From Legionella_C dresdenensis (lineage in GTDB: Bacteria; Pseudomonadota; Gammaproteobacteria; Legionellales; Legionellaceae), in contig NZ_JBHSAB010000024.1 in NCBI RefSeq assembly GCF_042649825.1, positions 62,001 to 126,000 of the forward strand: 64,000 nt of DNA, written 5' to 3'. Shown piece by piece: positions 33,439 through 42,881 of this stretch. The notes beneath the pieces are model-generated. The model was not told the origin of the DNA and searched no databases. It saw only the letters and a program-made list of their open reading frames with translations. The translations under genes and the position numbers were made by a program. The stretch's first letter is position 1; each line of letters begins with the position of its first letter.

Positions 33439-33592
33439 TAGGTTGGGCTGTAAAGCCTTTGTGCAGGACAATTTTTTTGTATTACGTGTAGGTTGGGTCG
33501 TTCTGACCCAACATTACCAATCTTCAATCACTTTTCAGATCTGAATCGCTTGATAAAAAGGCTTGTTGGGTCAAAACGACCCAACCTACACT
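33439..33592. repeat. GTAGGTTGGGTCGTT palindromic repeat cluster (family E)
   Basis: A half element (GTAGGTTGGGCTGTAAAGCC, 33439-33458) is followed by GGACAATTTTTTTGTATTACG and a ~102-base palindrome (33488-33589) whose ends are GTAGGTTGGGTCGTT and AACGACCCAACCTAC, each end forming its own GTTGGGTC hairpin. The same ~125-base unit, including GGACAATTTTTTT and ATTACCAAT...CAATCACTTTTC, is at 63720-63842 (inverted) and, partial, at 61006-61088. Confidence 0.93.
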
Positions 33593-33616
33593 TGCTATGG
33601 TGTATTTTGTTCTACT

Positions 33617-35341
33617 TTATTCAACAGAAGTAATCTTCAATTGTCTGCCGCAAACCCAGGCGCGGCTTAAACTCTGGAAAACCTCTTTCGCCATACCGCG
33701 AGGCAAGCATACTGTTGAATGATCATCATTAATTTTAAGCCCGGTAATCTGGCGGCTTTGCAAACCTGCTTCGTTAGCAATCGCGCCAACGATATTGCCC
33801 GGTTTTACACCGTGAATACGGCCAACATCAATCCTGAACGTTTCCTGCATGGCATTGTCCGTTTTAAATCCTTTACGGCCTTTATCATCACGGAACGGCC
33901 TGTCGCCACGGAATGGCTTATCGCCACGATCTGAACGAAAACCGCCGCTATTGCCGCCTTTAAAACCAGCGCCATCATCACGGCCACGGCCCTCTTTTCT
34001 GGGCGCCGCTTTAGGCGCGACTGATTTTTGCTGCCATGGTTTGTCTTTGTGCAGCTGTAATGCCAGAATTGCGGCAACATCCGCAGCGGTAAGCTCCGGA
34101 TTGTTTTCCAGAAACTCATTAATAATCTTTTTATATGACGGTAAATTATCATGGCTGGCACGCTCAACAATACTGGCCATAAAACGCTGTTGTCTTGCTT
34201 GCTGAATAGTGTAGTCGTTAGGCACTTCCACTTTCTGAATACGCTGGCGGGTATGACGCTCAATTGTATTTAATATTCTTGATTCACGCGGAGTAATAAA
34301 CAGGATGGTAACCCCGCTGCGGCCAGCACGGCCAGTACGGCCAATACGGTGAACATACGTCTCACAATCATGCGGAACATCATAGTTAATCACATGCGTG
34401 ACGCGCTCAACATCCAATCCACGGGCAGCAACGTCTGTCGCAACCAGGATATCAATTGAGCCCTGACGGAACTGGCTGATGATACGCTCACGCAGAGCCT
34501 GGGTAATATCGCCGTGAATAGCCATTGCACGCAAACCCTGTTGCTGCAACAATTCAGCCACTTCCTCCGTACTGCTTTTAGTACGGGTAAACACGATAAC
34601 GCCTTGATAATCTTCGACTGCTAAAACTCGGGCTAACGCATCCGGCTTCTGAACGGGCGATGCAAACAGGAAGCGCTGCTCAATGCTCTTGACCGTTGCC
34701 GTTTCAGAACGAATTTCAACAGAAACAGGAGAGTTCAAATAACTGCTGGCAATTTGTCGAATACGGTAAGGCATAGTTGCTGAAAATAAAGCGATTTGTT
34801 TCTCTTCCGGTAATTTGGATAAAATCAGCTCTACGTCTTCAATAAAGCCCATACGCAGCATTTCATCCGCTTCATCCAGCACAAAGGTTGAGAGGCTGCC
34901 GAGAATCAAAGTTCCGCGATCAATATGATCCAGAATACGGCCGGGCGTTCCCACGACGATTTGGGCACCGGCACGAAGCTGTTTGAGCTGACGGCCATAA
35001 TCCTGTCCGCCGCATAAAATTGCTACTGTCGTACCTTTCTGATGCACAGAAAGCGCTTCAAACTGCTCAGCAACCTGAATTGCCAGCTCCCGGGTAGGCG
35101 CCAGAATCAACGCCTGCGTTGCCTGCGATTTAGTATTCAAACGGTGCAGGATAGGTAACGCAAACGCAGCTGTTTTTCCGGTGCCTGTTTGTGCCAGGGC
35201 AATAACGTCCTTTCCTTCCAACAGGCAAGGAATAGTTTGCGCCTGTACAGGAGAGGGTTTTTCAAAATTCATATCAGCCAGGGCTTTCAATAAAACATCG
35301 GATAAATCAAGAGCAGCGAAGTTTGCTATTTCGTGTGTCAT
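33617..35341 (-). CDS. deaD: DEAD-box ATP-dependent RNA helicase DeaD (CsdA)
   Basis: 574 residues. Core motifs: Q motif FEKPSPVQAQTIP, Walker A AQTGTGKTAAFALP, DEAD (VLDEADEMLRMGF), SAT (FSATMP), and motif VI HRIGRTGRAG. Residues ~430-495 are an RGG/RD-rich linker (GRGRDDGAGFKGGNSGGFRS), then a DbpA-type RNA-binding domain (FRIDVGRIHGVKPGNIVGAI). Cold-shock and ribosome-assembly helicase in relatives. The 190-base upstream region contains a hairpin, GTCTTTGC...GCAAAGAC (about 35456-35492), that could belong to a regulatory leader. Confidence 0.94.
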   Translation of the reverse strand: MTHEIANFAALDLSDVLLKALADMNFEKPSPVQAQTIPCLLEGKDVIALAQTGTGKTAAFALPILHRLNTKSQATQALILAPTRELAIQVAEQFEALSVHQKGTTVAILCGGQDYGRQLKQLRAGAQIVVGTPGRILDHIDRGTLILGSLSTFVLDEADEMLRMGFIEDVELILSKLPEEKQIALFSATMPYRIRQIASSYLNSPVSVEIRSETATVKSIEQRFLFASPVQKPDALARVLAVEDYQGVIVFTRTKSSTEEVAELLQQQGLRAMAIHGDITQALRERIISQFRQGSIDILVATDVAARGLDVERVTHVINYDVPHDCETYVHRIGRTGRAGRSGVTILFITPRESRILNTIERHTRQRIQKVEVPNDYTIQQARQQRFMASIVERASHDNLPSYKKIINEFLENNPELTAADVAAILALQLHKDKPWQQKSVAPKAAPRKEGRGRDDGAGFKGGNSGGFRSDRGDKPFRGDRPFRDDKGRKGFKTDNAMQETFRIDVGRIHGVKPGNIVGAIANEAGLQSRQITGLKINDDHSTVCLPRGMAKEVFQSLSRAWVCGRQLKITSVE

Positions 35342-35531
35342 AAGGTTTCCAATTAGATACAGTAATGTGTAAGCAGAACGAATATATATAAAATTTGTTC
35401 ACTATAATAACAAAATAAACAGGATTTTGCACGAGTTTTATTTAATGCGTTTTTATGTCTTTGCTTTTATTAAAAATAAATCGCAAAGACTTAAATAAAA
35501 ACGATTTGTGAACTTTCACGCATAGTAAAAA

Positions 35532-37136
35532 CTATTCCGGCCATTGCGCGGTTTTTCGAAGTAAAAATCCACAGCCATATAAAACCATGCCGGTTAGTAA
35601 TAGACACAAAATGCGAACCACAGTGGGTGTGGAAGCAGCGTCATATAAGAGCGCCTTGGCAGCCGCAGCAGCCAGAATAAGTAATGCCGAGCGTGTTATG
35701 AGCCTGTCTTTACGGTAATAACCAAAGCCAATTACCACCATGGCATAGAATAACCACAAGGCCGAAACCGCCAGCGAACTGTCCACCAGTTGATAGCAGG
35801 CGCTTAATCCGAGAATATGGGCAGCAGCGAGTAATATCCAACCATAATCTTCTTTACCTTTAAGCGTATTCCTTTGCCGTAGCAACATTCCCCACAGACT
35901 GCCGAATGAAACAGCAGCGACAATAGCCCAATACGGATCGCTATCGCCGAATAAATGCAGCAGGATATTAATATACTCAATGGCGAGAATAATAATCACT
36001 GCCAGACCAGGAACCAGATAGGGCAGCCTTTTTCTGCCCGTCCAGGTAGAGGACGGCAGGACAGCCAGGCTGATTACAAAAAAGCTGAATAACCAGGGCT
36101 TTAAATTATCCGGCAACAACTCCAGATAAACTGAATGGAAAAATACCAGCGTTGAAAAAGCCATAATAAGGGATTGGCTGCTGACTAATTGCTCTGCAAA
36201 CCACTTGCGTGCCGAGAGATATAAACCCATCAGAATCATGGCAAACGCAATTGAGAACCATGGAGCAAGGCCGGGTAATGCCCGATTAATATAAAAATAT
36301 TCCATAGCATAAAAAATAACCAAAACCGGAAAAAGGCTCCAGGCTTCTTTTTCAGTCATCGGTTGTTTGTTCTGCTGGGAATAAAAATAAGTGCCGATCG
36401 CAAATACCAGAAAATGCAAGGCCAGCACTACTGCGATAAACTCATCCTGTTGCAGGTTAAAACCAATCAGGCCAGTAATCAAAATCGCGAGATACGCAGC
36501 AATGGCTGTTAACGATCGTGATTTGACCCAGATTGACAAGGTTGCAAAAGTACAAGAACAGATTAAAAAATAATACAAAGAAAACAGGGTATCATCACGC
36601 AAATCAAGCGTTATCGGAGCAAGATAGGCACCCAGAGCCACAATAATTGAAAAAATATCATGCCGAAGACGCAGATACAACCAAATACAAACCCCGGACA
36701 CCAGGCTGGTAAAACCAAGGCCGGCATGGAAGGTAATCAGAAAATATAATCGGTGCGCGGCAAAAACAGTAAGGTATAAAACAATTACTCCAGCGGCCGG
36801 TAACAGGCTCGCATAAGGTTTATCAGAAGACAGCAATAAAAAACCGCTGCCAATAAGCACGCCGCCGAAACACAAGGCCAGGCCAATCTGGCGTACGGGC
36901 GTTAGCCAGCCGCTATCAATCGCAAGCTTGATAATAAACCCTGCTGCCAGAATAAAGCAGATTACGGCAATCATTCCCAGCCAGTTGCCATGGCGTTCCA
37001 CCGATTTTGTTTCAGCAGCTGTTTCAGTAATCGGCCGGTTAGCGCTATGGGCAACAGGTAAATTTAACGCTGTTTCCAGCCGAGCCAGCCGTTCTTCTAT
37101 TGCCTGCAAACGTTTGCTTATTACCCCGGATTCCAT
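35532..37136 (-). CDS. DUF2339 multi-pass membrane protein
   Basis: 534 residues. A short coiled coil at residues 6-24 (KRLQAIEERLARLETALN) is followed by roughly fourteen hydrophobic helices from residue 50 to the end, the layout of DUF2339 proteins. No reaction is known. GAGGA lies nine bases before the ATG. It is 21 bases downstream of fadH on the same strand and may be co-transcribed. Confidence 0.83.
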   Translation of the reverse strand: MESGVISKRLQAIEERLARLETALNLPVAHSANRPITETAAETKSVERHGNWLGMIAVICFILAAGFIIKLAIDSGWLTPVRQIGLALCFGGVLIGSGFLLLSSDKPYASLLPAAGVIVLYLTVFAAHRLYFLITFHAGLGFTSLVSGVCIWLYLRLRHDIFSIIVALGAYLAPITLDLRDDTLFSLYYFLICSCTFATLSIWVKSRSLTAIAAYLAILITGLIGFNLQQDEFIAVVLALHFLVFAIGTYFYSQQNKQPMTEKEAWSLFPVLVIFYAMEYFYINRALPGLAPWFSIAFAMILMGLYLSARKWFAEQLVSSQSLIMAFSTLVFFHSVYLELLPDNLKPWLFSFFVISLAVLPSSTWTGRKRLPYLVPGLAVIIILAIEYINILLHLFGDSDPYWAIVAAVSFGSLWGMLLRQRNTLKGKEDYGWILLAAAHILGLSACYQLVDSSLAVSALWLFYAMVVIGFGYYRKDRLITRSALLILAAAAAKALLYDAASTPTVVRILCLLLTGMVLYGCGFLLRKTAQWPE

Positions 37137-37157
37137 GTCTGGCTTCCTCTAACCAAT

Positions 37158-39182
37158 CTACAACAGCGCCGCTAACCGGCAGGCCTGATCAATCGCATGC
37201 CGCGCATCAAGCTCAAGCGCCTTGAATGCACCGCCAATTAAGTGGACTGATTTACCTGCTTCTCTCAACGGCTCGTATAAATCTTTTAATTCAGTCTGTC
37301 CGGCGCAAATAACTACCGAATCTACCGGTAACACTTGCTCCTGCTCGTCAATGCGGATATGCAGGCCCTGATCGTCAATTTTTTCATAACTGACGCCTGA
37401 GAGCATCACCACTTTTTTATGTTTCAGGCTTAAACGATGAATCCAGCCTGTTGTTTTCCCCAGCCGTTTACCCTGTTTTTCTTTTTTCCGCTGCAGCAGA
37501 TAAACTTCACGTTCGGAGGGTTTCACCTCAGGTGTTTTGACGCCGCCGCGCTCATTGACCTTGATATCAATACCCCATTCATCGTAAAACTCTTGCCGGT
37601 TTTCATGATGTTCATGAGTAAGCCATTCGGAGACATCAAAACCGATACCGCCGGCGCCAATCACTGCGACTTTCCGGCCAGGTATTTTTTGTTCTCTGAT
37701 TACTTCAATATAAGTCATCACTTTGGGGTGGTCTATACCGGGGATATCGGGCACACGCGGCTTAATGCCGGTTGCCAGCACAACTTCATCAAAGTCTCTC
37801 AGCATTTCAACTGTCGCTTCGGTCTGGTAACGGATAGCGACATTGTATTTTGCCAATTGATAGCTAAAATAATCGATAGTATTCTGAAACTCATCTTTGC
37901 CGGGTATTCGTTTCGCCAGATTGAACTGTCCGCCAATCTGCCCGCTTTTTTCAAACACAGTAACCAGATGGCCGCGCTCAGCCGCGACAGCAGCAAATGC
38001 CATCCCGGCAGGACCGGCACCCACAACCGCAATCCGTTTTGGATAAATCGCCATTTCATAAACCAGATTTGTCTCATTTCCAGCCCGTGGATTCACCAGG
38101 CAAGAAGCGCTTTTGTTGACAAAAATCCGATCCAGACAAGCCTGATTGCAGGCAATACAGACATTAATAGCATCGCTTTCGCCAATTCGGGCTTTTTCGG
38201 CAAACTGCGGATCAGCAAGGAACGGCCGTGCCATTGATATCATGTCCGCACAGCCTTCTTCCAGCACTCTGTTGGCTACTTCCGGGGTATTAATCCGGTT
38301 GGAAGTAATGATCGGAATCGTAATTTCCGGTTTCAGTTTTTTAGTGACATCAGTAAATGCGGCTGTCGGCACCATAGTCGCAATGGTAGGAATACGTGCT
38401 TCATGCCAGCCTATCCCGGTATTTAAAATAGTAGCCCCTGCCTGCTCAATTGCCTTGGCCAGAGTCACTATTTCTTCCCAGCTACTGCCGTCAGCAATCA
38501 AATCAAGCATAGACAAGCGATAGATAATAATAAAGTTGCTGCCAACCGCCTCCCGCACCTGGCGGACAATTTCAACAGGAAAGCGTATACGGTTTTCATA
38601 CGAACCGCCCCATTCGTCAGTGCGTTGGTTGGTATGGGTTACGATGAACTGATTAATCAGATACCCTTCGCTTCCCATAATTTCAACGCCATCGTAGCCA
38701 GCAGTCTGGGCCAGTCTGGCAGCGCGGACAAAATGGCCTATTGTTTTAACAATGCGCCGTTTACTCATTGCCCAGGGTTTAAACGGGCTTATCGGCGATT
38801 TGATAGCGCTGGGAGCAACAGTAAATGGATGGTAGCCATAGCGCCCGGCATGTAAAATCTGCATGGCAATTTTACCGCCGGCTTCATGCACCGTCTGCGT
38901 GACCAGTTCATGCCTTTTTTGCTCATGGGCAGAAGTCATTTTAGCCGCAAAAGGCGCTAATCGGCCGGCACGATCCGGAGCTATACCTCCGGTCACAATC
39001 AAACCGGCGCCACCCAGAGCCCGCTCACGATAAAACGCAGCCAGCCGTTGCAGCCCTTCTTTATCTTCCTCAAGCCCTGTATGCATGGATCCCATTAAAA
39101 TTCTGTTTTTTAAATGGGTAAATCCCAAATCAAGCGGCTGAAACAACGCTTTAAAAGGCGTATTATCGACTCTCAACTCCAT
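37158..39182 (-). CDS. fadH: 2,4-dienoyl-CoA reductase (NADPH), FadH
   Basis: 674 residues. The N-terminal FMN TIM barrel (FQPLDLGFTHLKNRILMGSM, MGSEGYLINQF, NQRTDEWGGSYENR) is followed by the [4Fe-4S] cysteine set ACNQACLDRIF...SC near residues 340-360, then FAD (VVGAGPAGMAFAAVA) and NADPH (VIGAGGIGFDVS) Rossmann domains. Reduces 2,4-dienoyl-CoA during oxidation of unsaturated fatty acids. Length and order match E. coli FadH. AAGGTG precedes the ATG. Confidence 0.95.
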   Translation of the reverse strand: MELRVDNTPFKALFQPLDLGFTHLKNRILMGSMHTGLEEDKEGLQRLAAFYRERALGGAGLIVTGGIAPDRAGRLAPFAAKMTSAHEQKRHELVTQTVHEAGGKIAMQILHAGRYGYHPFTVAPSAIKSPISPFKPWAMSKRRIVKTIGHFVRAARLAQTAGYDGVEIMGSEGYLINQFIVTHTNQRTDEWGGSYENRIRFPVEIVRQVREAVGSNFIIIYRLSMLDLIADGSSWEEIVTLAKAIEQAGATILNTGIGWHEARIPTIATMVPTAAFTDVTKKLKPEITIPIITSNRINTPEVANRVLEEGCADMISMARPFLADPQFAEKARIGESDAINVCIACNQACLDRIFVNKSASCLVNPRAGNETNLVYEMAIYPKRIAVVGAGPAGMAFAAVAAERGHLVTVFEKSGQIGGQFNLAKRIPGKDEFQNTIDYFSYQLAKYNVAIRYQTEATVEMLRDFDEVVLATGIKPRVPDIPGIDHPKVMTYIEVIREQKIPGRKVAVIGAGGIGFDVSEWLTHEHHENRQEFYDEWGIDIKVNERGGVKTPEVKPSEREVYLLQRKKEKQGKRLGKTTGWIHRLSLKHKKVVMLSGVSYEKIDDQGLHIRIDEQEQVLPVDSVVICAGQTELKDLYEPLREAGKSVHLIGGAFKALELDARHAIDQACRLAALL

Positions 39183-39249
39183 GAGTATTCACCTTATCGC
39201 TAAAAGAATTGATTATAGAACATTTTTTCAGGAATTTGATACAACTAAC

Positions 39250-40155
39250 TTATCGCGAAGAGAGCGAGAATTGCCGGCCGTTACCCTTGACTGTTTTTTG
39301 TTGAAAGCGAGTTGCGATCAAAGCGCCCGCCAATGCCAACAAACCGCCGCTCAGCGACAATACTGAAGGATACTCATTCAAAAACGCCACCCCCATTATC
39401 GTTGAAAGAATAGGCAAGGCATAAAGATACATAGAGGCATTTGAAGCCGACATATTATCCAGCACATAACACCAGGCGGCATAGGCCAGGGCTGCTGGAA
39501 AAATACCCAGATACACCACAGTCAGAGTTGCTTTATGAGACGCATACGGAAACTGGCGCCATAATTCAGGAGCGAACCAGAACAATACCAATGTTCCACC
39601 CCAGATCACCCAGGAAGTAATTGCTACCGGATGATAAGAACGCAAATACCGCTTTTGAGTAATACTATAAAACGCCCCGCTTAAAGAAGAAATTAAAATA
39701 ATAAAGACGCCATTGCCGGCTGAACTGTGCTTTTCCGCCAGAATCATAAGCCCCAGCCCGATTGTACTAACCAGGATTCCCCACCAGGTTAAAGCCCCGG
39801 GCCGTTCCTTTAAAAAAAGAACTGCAAGCAAGGTAGTCATGACCGGCATTAACCCGATAACAAAACTCGCCACCCCTGCTGTGACTTCTGTTTCACCAAT
39901 ATTTAAACAGATATTATAGGCGCCAATGCCAATAGCCCCTATTGCCAGCAACTCAACGCGGTCAGCCCAGCGCATTTTTTTCTTCTCGGGTAAACACAGG
40001 TAGATAATTGCCATGCAGGCAGAGGCCACTAAAAAACGCAACAAAGCTAGAGCGCCAGGCGAATAGGAATCCAGACCAACCCGAATCCCGACAAAAGCAG
40101 AGGCCCAGAATATCAGGGTAAATATCAAGGAAAAACCAACTGTCAGCAACTTCAT
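39250..40155 (-). CDS. EamA/DMT-family transporter
   Basis: 301 residues with ten predicted membrane helices in two EamA repeats; the second repeat contains AWCYVLDNMSASNASMYLYALPI and ILSTIMGVAFLNEYPS. The first repeat has TLIFWASAFVGIRVGLDSYSPGALALLRF. Drug/metabolite superfamily exporters of this type export amino acids or other metabolites; substrate unknown. Stand-alone gene. Confidence 0.9.
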   Translation of the reverse strand: MKLLTVGFSLIFTLIFWASAFVGIRVGLDSYSPGALALLRFLVASACMAIIYLCLPEKKKMRWADRVELLAIGAIGIGAYNICLNIGETEVTAGVASFVIGLMPVMTTLLAVLFLKERPGALTWWGILVSTIGLGLMILAEKHSSAGNGVFIILISSLSGAFYSITQKRYLRSYHPVAITSWVIWGGTLVLFWFAPELWRQFPYASHKATLTVVYLGIFPAALAYAAWCYVLDNMSASNASMYLYALPILSTIMGVAFLNEYPSVLSLSGGLLALAGALIATRFQQKTVKGNGRQFSLSSR

Positions 40156-40259
40156 TTTAAAACAGGCCTCGCGCTTTCAAGCGAATATAAAAAGCATAAC
40201 ACTCCGCCCTGGCAAACGCCAGTCCGGTAAGCAATGCTCGGTGTTAACCTAATCTCCTG

Positions 40260-40883
40260 TTAATTTATTGAACTTTCGCTTAAATTTTTAATCCATTGCT
40301 GGCGTTTCTCTTCCCCCATATCCGCTTTTCGGATTGCATAATGCAAAATATAAAAACCATCTGGGCCAACCGTGATTTTTTGCAGTTCATCCTGAATTAA
40401 ATTATCCGGTTTCGCGATTTGGAATTCAAAAAGCACCATGTCGCCCTGATTTTTTATCGTTTTAATGTGAGAAGTCAAACCGGTTTGTTCAAGGTTCTTG
40501 AGAACATTATCAGCAAATTGTTGCAGGGTAACCTGTTTCTGCAAGCCGGGGATAAATTGGCTGGTAACCAATTCTTGCCATTGCTCAACCTTATCACCAG
40601 CCGGAACGTACTCAATCGTTGTAATCTGGGGCGTTTTATTACTCCATGCCGGCTGCCATACGCGCTCATCAAAAATAATTTTTTGTTTTTCAACAGGTTT
40701 AATTTCAGAATTGGCATCCGGCTGTAACGCTTTGATGCTGCAGTACATTTCATTATTATAATTATAATATTCGACGCAACCGGGATTATTCTCTTTAGTT
40801 ACCTTGATTAAGTCAGCAGGACTCACAGCAGCAAAGAGATCGAAACTTAAAGCAGAGAAAAGCAAGGCGGCCAATTTATTCAT
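40260..40883 (-). CDS. Secreted protein of unknown function
   Basis: 207 residues with a short signal peptide (MNKLAALLFSALSFDLFAAV, cleavage near residue 19). The mature protein is alpha/beta with two cysteines near residues 36 and 48 (NPGCVEYYNY, MYCSIK) that may form a disulfide. Later segments ITTIEYVPAGDKVEQWQELV and VLFEFQIAKPDNLIQDELQK have an ordered look. I recognise it only as a type of hypothetical exported protein found in Legionella-like genomes; no function. Confidence 0.65.
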   Translation of the reverse strand: MNKLAALLFSALSFDLFAAVSPADLIKVTKENNPGCVEYYNYNNEMYCSIKALQPDANSEIKPVEKQKIIFDERVWQPAWSNKTPQITTIEYVPAGDKVEQWQELVTSQFIPGLQKQVTLQQFADNVLKNLEQTGLTSHIKTIKNQGDMVLFEFQIAKPDNLIQDELQKITVGPDGFYILHYAIRKADMGEEKRQQWIKNLSESSIN

Positions 40884-41004
40884 CGATAATCATCCTGATA
40901 TCTTATTTACTATTAACTATAAGTGGAGTTGGCTATTTCTGCCAGAAAATACACTGGGAAGAGACGTGTTAGACTTTTAATTAATTTCTACATTTTACCA
41001 CATC

Positions 41005-41098
41005 GTTCGGGGAAGGAAGCGCTTTAGCGCTGTCTCGAAGCCTGTGGTACAGTGCCACGCCTTCGAGACAAATGCTTCGCATTTTCCTCAGGCCGAAC
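41005..41098. repeat. TTCGGGCTGAGG core palindrome, solo copy
   Basis: A ~94-base palindrome (GTTCGGGGAAGGAAGCGCTT...CTCAGGCCGAAC), the same core as at 7653-7746, 16547-16641 and 58972-59066, here with only fragments of the outer shell (ATTTTACCACATC before, GGATATGGGTTGTCAAACCC after). One arm has GGGGAAGG instead of GGGCTGAGG. Confidence 0.92.
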
Positions 41099-41126
41099 GG
41101 ATATGGGTTGTCAAACCCAATACCCT

Positions 41127-42020
41127 TTAACGAAAACCTTGATTAAACAGAAAGGATTTAAACGCTTCGGCTGTTGGCGATAACTGTTTATCAACATGTT
41201 GAACCCAAAAAGCGCCGGTTACGGGATTGGTATAATCCGCAATGACGAATGATTTTAACAGATTATGCTTAAGCTCAAATTCCAGCATTGAATCGGGCAG
41301 GACAGAAATCCCCAAATTGGCCATTACTGCCGATTTAATGGCATTTTGATCGTTGATTTGGATTAGCCAAGGGCTATTCCTGCGTTTTTTAAGCAAACTA
41401 TTTAACTGGTCGTAGTTTGCGCTTCCTTCATGACAGATAATAAAGGTTTCTTCAGCAAGATCGGCACTGGTAATTCTATTTTTATTAGCTAAATGATGTT
41501 GCGGCGACATGATAAATGTCATTGGCAAATCTACAATTTTCTCGCTGGTGTACTTGATCTGATTGACTGGATGTACTACAAGATAAAAATCAACTTTATT
41601 TTCATATAAATGCTTCAATTGGGTTGCCCTGTCGCCATCTCCAAATTCAAACTGTACTGAAGGATGCTGACTGATGAATTGCGCGATTGCTTTAAAAAAT
41701 ACCCTCTGCAGAGAAATTCCCACCGCTACTTTCAATTTGCCATTTATCTCATGATGAGCAGAAAAACAGGCCTGCTCGAAGAGATCAGCCTGCTCGATTA
41801 TTTTTTTAGCATACTCCAGCAGTATATTTCCTTCATGAGTCAAATAAATTTTTTTACCAATAAATTCAAAAAGGATTTTAGCTAACTGTGTTTCAAGTTT
41901 ATGAATTTGCTGGGAGACAGCAGGCTGACTCAAATGTAAGGCCCGCGCCGCGCTGCTAATGCTTGCATGATTTGCAACGGCAATAAAGATTTTAAGCTGC
42001 TTCAAGGTATAGTAAGTCAT
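41127..42020 (-). CDS. LysR-family transcriptional regulator
   Basis: 297 residues. N-terminal winged helix-turn-helix TLKQLKIFIAVANHASISSA, ARALHLSQPAVSQQIHKLE, and a periplasmic-binding-like effector domain from about residue 90 (KLKVAVGISLQRVFF). The fold and length are standard for LysR proteins. It is divergent from the acetoacetyl-CoA reductase gene across 108 bases, which contain a 17-base inverted repeat at 42040-42056, so that gene is the likely target. Confidence 0.93.
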   Translation of the reverse strand: MTYYTLKQLKIFIAVANHASISSAARALHLSQPAVSQQIHKLETQLAKILFEFIGKKIYLTHEGNILLEYAKKIIEQADLFEQACFSAHHEINGKLKVAVGISLQRVFFKAIAQFISQHPSVQFEFGDGDRATQLKHLYENKVDFYLVVHPVNQIKYTSEKIVDLPMTFIMSPQHHLANKNRITSADLAEETFIICHEGSANYDQLNSLLKKRRNSPWLIQINDQNAIKSAVMANLGISVLPDSMLEFELKHNLLKSFVIADYTNPVTGAFWVQHVDKQLSPTAEAFKSFLFNQGFR

Positions 42021-42039
42021 TCGAAATCCATAACGAAAT

Positions 42040-42056
42040 CTTATTCATGTCATAAG
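42040..42056. promoter_or_regulatory. Candidate LysR operator
   Basis: CTTAT-TCATGTC-ATAAG is a perfect dyad containing a T-N11-A core, 20 bases upstream of the LysR start and about 73 bases upstream of the divergent phaB start, the normal place for LysR autoregulation and target control. Confidence 0.6.
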
Positions 42057-42128
42057 GATAAATAATTTTTTATTATAAATAAAATAGTGTATCAATTGGA
42101 ATAATAAAATTTAAAGGAGGAAATTTTT

Positions 42129-42869
42129 ATGACACGTAAGATTGCGATTGTAACAGGAGGTACTGGTGGAATTGGCTCTGCCATTTGTCAACGCCTTGCT
42201 AACGATTATCAGGTAATTGCCTGTTATTTCAAAGGCGGACGGCATGTCGAAGCCCGCCTTTGGCAGGAAGCTCAAAAAACTGCAGGATTCGATATTGATA
42301 TCGTTTATGCCGATAGTACCAGCTTCTCAGAGTGTGAAAAAATGGCGGAACTGATCCTGGAAAAATATGGTCAGATCGATGTTCTGGTTAATAATGCCGG
42401 CATTACCGCAGATTCCAGTTTAAAAAAAATGTCGCCACAGCAATGGCAACAGGTTATCGATGCCAATTTAACCAGCGTTTTTAATGTCACCCGCCATATT
42501 TTGCCTGCCATGCTGGAAAAAGAGTATGGCCGTATCATTAATATTTCCTCAATTAATGGCCGCAAAGGTCAATTTGGCCAATGCAACTATGCATCAACCA
42601 AGTCGGCTCTCTTTGGATTCACCAAAAGTCTGGCGCTTGAAGTAGCCAGTAAAGGCATTACGGTAAACACTATTGCGCCTGGCTATATCCAGACCCCCAT
42701 GCTGGCGACGCTTAAGGAAGATATTTTAAACAGCATTATCGCCAATATTCCGGTTGGGCGATTAGGAAAACCTGGCGAAATAGCCGATGCCGTCCATTTT
42801 CTTGCATCCCCTGAAGCAGGATTTATTACCGGCGCTAATCTGGATATTAATGGCGGGCAATACATGTAA
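42129..42869 (+). CDS. phaB: Acetoacetyl-CoA reductase (PhaB/PhbB)
   Basis: 246-residue short-chain dehydrogenase: VTGGTGGIGSAICQRL, VNNAGIT, catalytic INISSINGRKGQFGQCNYAST with Y-x-x-x-K, and GKPGEIADAVHFLASPEAGFITG, ending LDINGGQYM. The NGRKGQFGQ segment is diagnostic of NADPH-dependent acetoacetyl-CoA reductases that supply 3-hydroxybutyryl-CoA to polyhydroxybutyrate synthase. Very strong ribosome site AAAGGAGG. A polymer synthase is not in the window. The bdhA/adc genes at 27.5 kb handle the breakdown side. Confidence 0.92.
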   Translation: MTRKIAIVTGGTGGIGSAICQRLANDYQVIACYFKGGRHVEARLWQEAQKTAGFDIDIVYADSTSFSECEKMAELILEKYGQIDVLVNNAGITADSSLKKMSPQQWQQVIDANLTSVFNVTRHILPAMLEKEYGRIINISSINGRKGQFGQCNYASTKSALFGFTKSLALEVASKGITVNTIAPGYIQTPMLATLKEDILNSIIANIPVGRLGKPGEIADAVHFLASPEAGFITGANLDINGGQYM

Positions 42870-42881
42870 AAAAACTGCCGG

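Noticed and set aside
35456..35492. Terminator between the DUF2339 gene and deaD
   Set aside because: The GTCTTTGC/GCAAAGAC stem has a long loop and no T-run on the minus strand; left as a possible leader hairpin only.
37437..38237. 266-codon + strand frame inside fadH
   Set aside because: It is the antisense shadow of a full-length, motif-complete FadH.
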